Source: Actinotignum timonense
GTDB lineage: Bacteria > Actinomycetota > Actinomycetes > Actinomycetales > Actinomycetaceae
Direction of reading: 5' to 3'
DNA length: 64,000 nucleotides
Assembly: GCF_030216305.1 (NCBI RefSeq)
Contig: NZ_JASOKT010000012.1
Location: 1 to 64,000 of the forward strand
The position numbers were made by a program, and so were the translations under genes. Under the pieces are notes generated by a model. The model saw only the letters and a list, made by a program, of their open reading frames with translations, was not told where the DNA came from and ran no database searches. Within the stretch, counting starts at the first letter, position 1, and each line of letters begins with the position of its first letter. Positions 61,901 through 64,000 of the stretch are shown here, piece after piece.

Positions 61901-62512
61901 CTGATACAGCCACCCAATCACCTCGACATCTTGACAGACATCCGGGGATAGGGTCGTAACCATGCGACTGAGAATAGAATCAGCCGCAAGTAAATTCGAA
62001 GGTATGAGTAGCTCGGTATAATCCCCGGCTGTCTCAAACATAAAAGGCATATACGTGTGCCAGTAACGGCAGTAGGCGGCCAAAAGCAATGCATAAGCTT
62101 CATTTTGGGGATCGCTGCTGAGGATAGACCCATCGAGAAGTCCGGTCACCCTCGCAATGGTTGCAGGCGGAACAATGTCAGGATCAAAACTGAGCTGCTT
62201 GGCATCCGCAAGAATTTCTGGCTGTCCGCCGGGCTGATTCAGCGCAGGCGACACAACGCCCGCCCGGGTGTATCCGTTGGCATCCATGAAACGGAGAGCC
62301 ACGATGCGGTTAAACCAGGTATACGCAACGTGTTCAATCACAGTATCGCGCCCCAGGCTCGCGATGTCACTTTCGGTAGCTTCCACTGCTTTCTTGCTTT
62401 CCGCGCGATGAGGCGAGGTCGGAGCTAAGATCGCAGAGATACGCGAGTCAACCTGCGCGATTAGCTCTTTGCGTGCCCAGGTGGCGAGATTTTTCAGGGG
62501 TGCCGTTTCCAC
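58967..62512 (-). CDS. pglX: BREX adenine-specific DNA methyltransferase PglX
   Basis: An 1181-residue class I methyltransferase that marks host DNA at the BREX site (N6-adenine). Motif I appears as VIDPACGSAHMLTYAFDLLY (about residues 290-310) and catalytic motif IV as VVANPPYMGSR (about 468-478). The N-terminal and C-terminal thirds are the PglX-specific target recognition and interaction parts. Start GTG behind TAGGAG, 8 nt after the brxC stop. The length is normal for BREX-1 PglX, so there is no sign of phase-variable truncation. Confidence 0.94.
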   Translation of the reverse strand: METAPLKNLATWARKELIAQVDSRISAILAPTSPHRAESKKAVEATESDIASLGRDTVIEHVAYTWFNRIVALRFMDANGYTRAGVVSPALNQPGGQPEILADAKQLSFDPDIVPPATIARVTGLLDGSILSSDPQNEAYALLLAAYCRYWHTYMPFMFETAGDYTELLIPSNLLAADSILSRMVTTLSPDVCQDVEVIGWLYQFYISERKDEVFAGFKANKKAGAAEIPAATQLFTPHWIVRYLVENSVGRLWMLNHPDSNLAERMDYYIAPDTPETDFLRISTPEELTVIDPACGSAHMLTYAFDLLYAIYEEEGYPPAEIPSLILEHNLFGVDIDKRAADLAAFALTMKARARQRTFFKHKVHPNICNLEKISFDDAELATISQSGEVLDKHEVTFWQTFSQADIFGSLLQPDAGLLEHAAARISVLHKKQQSSGTATDLFAQQILTKADRVIEQATYLARKYAVVVANPPYMGSRSMCTELSSFAKKYYPDSKSDLFAMFIERCSALTIPSNGLSAMVTMQSWMFLSSFEKLRNKVLCNHPPISMAHLGARAFDSISGEVVSATAFVLEAERKATLPAVYVRLIDGSNESIKAKYLRGAVNTLPGKSSVRRFTVPASTFRKLPGSVIAYWLSPKMVDMFEIYPALSTRSRSAKGMVTADNDTFVRYWWEISFKLIGFNFNDRKSALESTCKWFPYAKGGNFRKWAGNLETVVNWQNDGYALQNTLTADRTRVRATNFNLDRIFREGIAWTVITSGQQSFRMVPQGCLFDAAAGLCQSNSNLSHLSLLNSSVADMILDALNPTINLHPGYLGKVPLPTVPNNEHQYDVTKYLIRTSESDWDSYETSWDFKRPEALDTPGTTLAERFRSLSDAYKENARDQQSREIENNRIIAEACGLQDEVPIQVPLHRISLKRNVEFRYGEGKTDTEYTKNEYEGLAKELISYAVGCMFGRYSLDVPGLLLADQGATLDDYFARVSAPTYAPDTDNVFPIVDGDWFEDDIVAKLRDFLRVAFGEKDLTENVRFLENCLGVATLRDYFVTSKGSSPFYDDHVARYQKRPIYWMFSSPKGSFNALIYMHRYTPSTAGTVLSEYLRDYQAKLEASQHNLERIAAGAGTPRQQATAPKEIERIRKILVELDAYEHDVLYPLASKQLKIDLDDGVKVNYAKFGKALRKVKGL

Positions 62513-62520
62513 AAGATCTC

Positions 62521-64000
62521 CTACAGTAAAATATGCTTACCGCTGCGAATCATTTCGAGAAGCGCTTCGCGCAGGTTCGTGAGATAGTTTTCCACATCGG
62601 CCTCAGATTCCAACAACGCTTGCGAACGCGTCATCTTGACGTCTTTAATCGATATCGTTTGCGTCGCGGGCTTTTCCGTAGGCAGAGGCTTGGTACCGGA
62701 AGAACTATCTTCAGATACTTGGAGTGCCGAAGATGGCTGTGCCTTCCGCAATGTATCGATGAGACGCGGCAGGGTTTCTTGTTCGAATGCCTCGAAAATT
62801 TGAGCCACGGAGTCAATCTGGGTTTGGGAATCTAGCTGATTGGATCGTGTTGAGAATGCGTGCTCCACAGATTCGCGAGCTCCTTCTAGCGCAGATTGAT
62901 AAATCGGCATCTTACGGATCCCCGCGAGTCGGGCCTCCAGCTTTTCCTTAAATTCAGAGAGAGATTCCTGAAGTTTTACAGATATATCGAGCTGCAGCTT
63001 TTCCGTAGCCCGTTTGAGGCTACTCATCTTATTTCCCCGGAAACAATCGGGGTCTGCTAATATGCTCTCAATGGAGTTGACGATGCTCTTGTCGATATGG
63101 CGTAGGTTTCCAACGTTTTCGTTAAGTACTCTCCGGGCTGTGTTAAAGATTGCAAGCGGTTGACCGTTGACGAAACCCAGGATTGGAGTAAGGGTATTAT
63201 CTTTGAGTTCAAGTAGCTCATCAGTATCCTTAAACTGGGTGAGGTACCAATCGTTGCTTTTTACTGCCACGCTACTGATCTTGCGGATTGCATCATCAAG
63301 CGCGGGAACAAAAGGCAGATCGGGAACCCTAATCTTGATCTTCTGCAGTTCCGCCACTTTTTCCTTCAGCCTTCGTGACGTTTCAGAAGCAAGTTCTTGC
63401 ACATCGCTAGGGATGGTGCTCGCGTCGAAGAATTCGCTGAAGAAACGCTTCACATTAGCGACTTGACGCGTGTCGTACGCCTTGGGAAGGGCGACAATAA
63501 CGTGTGCACGGCGTTGTGTATTGAGGAGGACATTCGCTGTTTCAGACATCTTCAGCCTATTGGAATCAAGACTGAGAGAGAGGCGACCTCGGCTTACAAG
63601 CCAAGCCGTAATGGCGGCGATGGACGTGTCATCCCATCCGTAGGGTTTGTCTTGGAACGTGTCAAATATGCCCTTGAGCGTAACTCGCTCGCTCTTGGCC
63701 TCATGACGTTTAACGAATGCGGTCACGTCGGCAGCAGGGGTAGCAAGGACTGACTGCTCGCTACCCAGTTCTAGGTCCTCGGCCCCAGCATTAAGCAGTG
63801 CATGGACTTCTTTCTCGGTATACATACGCCCGCCTAAAAGGGGGAGCTGGTGATAGGTAGCTGCAATGACCTTTTGGAAGCCCTCCTCGATTTTTACCGA
63901 AGGGACAATGCTTGACGTATCTACTACGCTACCGTTATAGACCAATGAAGCTGCACCGATGGCGCGGCCGAGCCGTTCGACTAGTTCCTTTTCGCGCTCG
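62521..64000 (-). CDS. brxC: BREX ATPase BrxC (C-terminal part, gene runs off the window)
   Basis: The frame is open through the right edge, so only about 490 C-terminal residues of a protein usually near 1200 are seen; the N-terminal P-loop lies outside. The visible part (YNGSVVDTSSIVPSVKIEEGFQKVIAATYHQLPLLGG and a long helical region) fits BrxC/PglY-like proteins and the gene order brxC-pglX-pglZ-brxL of type 1 BREX. brxA and brxB are expected to the right. The internal TTG at 63945 is not a real start. Confidence 0.85.
   Translation of the reverse strand, partial: EREKELVERLGRAIGAASLVYNGSVVDTSSIVPSVKIEEGFQKVIAATYHQLPLLGGRMYTEKEVHALLNAGAEDLELGSEQSVLATPAADVTAFVKRHEAKSERVTLKGIFDTFQDKPYGWDDTSIAAITAWLVSRGRLSLSLDSNRLKMSETANVLLNTQRRAHVIVALPKAYDTRQVANVKRFFSEFFDASTIPSDVQELASETSRRLKEKVAELQKIKIRVPDLPFVPALDDAIRKISSVAVKSNDWYLTQFKDTDELLELKDNTLTPILGFVNGQPLAIFNTARRVLNENVGNLRHIDKSIVNSIESILADPDCFRGNKMSSLKRATEKLQLDISVKLQESLSEFKEKLEARLAGIRKMPIYQSALEGARESVEHAFSTRSNQLDSQTQIDSVAQIFEAFEQETLPRLIDTLRKAQPSSALQVSEDSSSGTKPLPTEKPATQTISIKDVKMTRSQALLESEADVENYLTNLREALLEMIRSGKHILL

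Overview
The window reads as chromosomal DNA of a high-GC Gram-positive actinobacterium, most likely a host-associated member of the Actinomycetaceae or a close relative. The reasons are the high GC, the many GTG starts, leaderless TAnnnT-ATG promoters, a sortase-type surface protein, a multidomain secreted sialidase and a peptide-family (SiaEFGI-like) sialic acid importer. The genus is inferred, not proven.

Layout. 0.2-2.6 kb: sortase-anchored surface protein. 2.9-5.6 kb: a small lower-GC interval between tRNA-Arg(ACG) and tRNA-Ser(TGA), holding a RelB/DinJ-type antitoxin, a broken YafQ-like toxin, a truncated small gene and a DUF3800 gene. 5.7-6.2 kb: GNAT acetyltransferase. 6.7-26.3 kb: a complete sialic acid locus with a cytoplasmic sialidase-like protein, a giant secreted sialidase with a duplicated catalytic domain, a GntR/FCD regulator, a family-5 ABC importer (binding protein, permease, permease-ATPase fusion, ATPase), then nanA, nanK, nanE, nagB and nagA. 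Four copies of a TTGTCAGACAA operator tie both sialidases and the importer operon to one regulator. 26.9-30.9 kb: an L-idonate-type dehydrogenase, an MFS transporter and a divergent LysR regulator. 31.1-40 kb: the shared sugar-ABC ATPase MsmK/UgpC, a low-molecular-weight tyrosine phosphatase, two membrane proteins and HrpA helicase. 40-42 kb: a Fic-protein cassette bracketed by ~200-bp direct repeats that duplicate the 3' end of the neighbouring ABC permease gene. 42-54 kb: an ABC exporter, an OatA-like acyltransferase, an EEP-family protein, an unknown two-gene module, a TRIC-family channel, an AlbA/Schlafen-type regulator, an ABC-F protein with a possible attenuator leader, and a lipoprotein. 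54.3-64 kb: a lower-GC BREX type 1 phage-defence operon (brxC truncated by the window edge, pglX, pglZ, brxL).

The least explained structures lie between the genes. First, three 84-bp elements share one exact geometry: a 10-nt word, 20 nt, the same word, 34 nt, then the inverted word. The word itself differs between copies, and all its positions change together. Second, a dispersed ACGACGRCGC motif (17 hand-counted matches) often sits directly after terminator hairpins. Third, there is a perfect ParB parS-type palindrome between nanE and nagB, and a cluster of DnaA-box-like sequences at 48.2 kb. In the BREX operon, BrxL carries a C-terminal MIT_C (MITD1-like) domain in place of a recognisable Lon peptidase domain.
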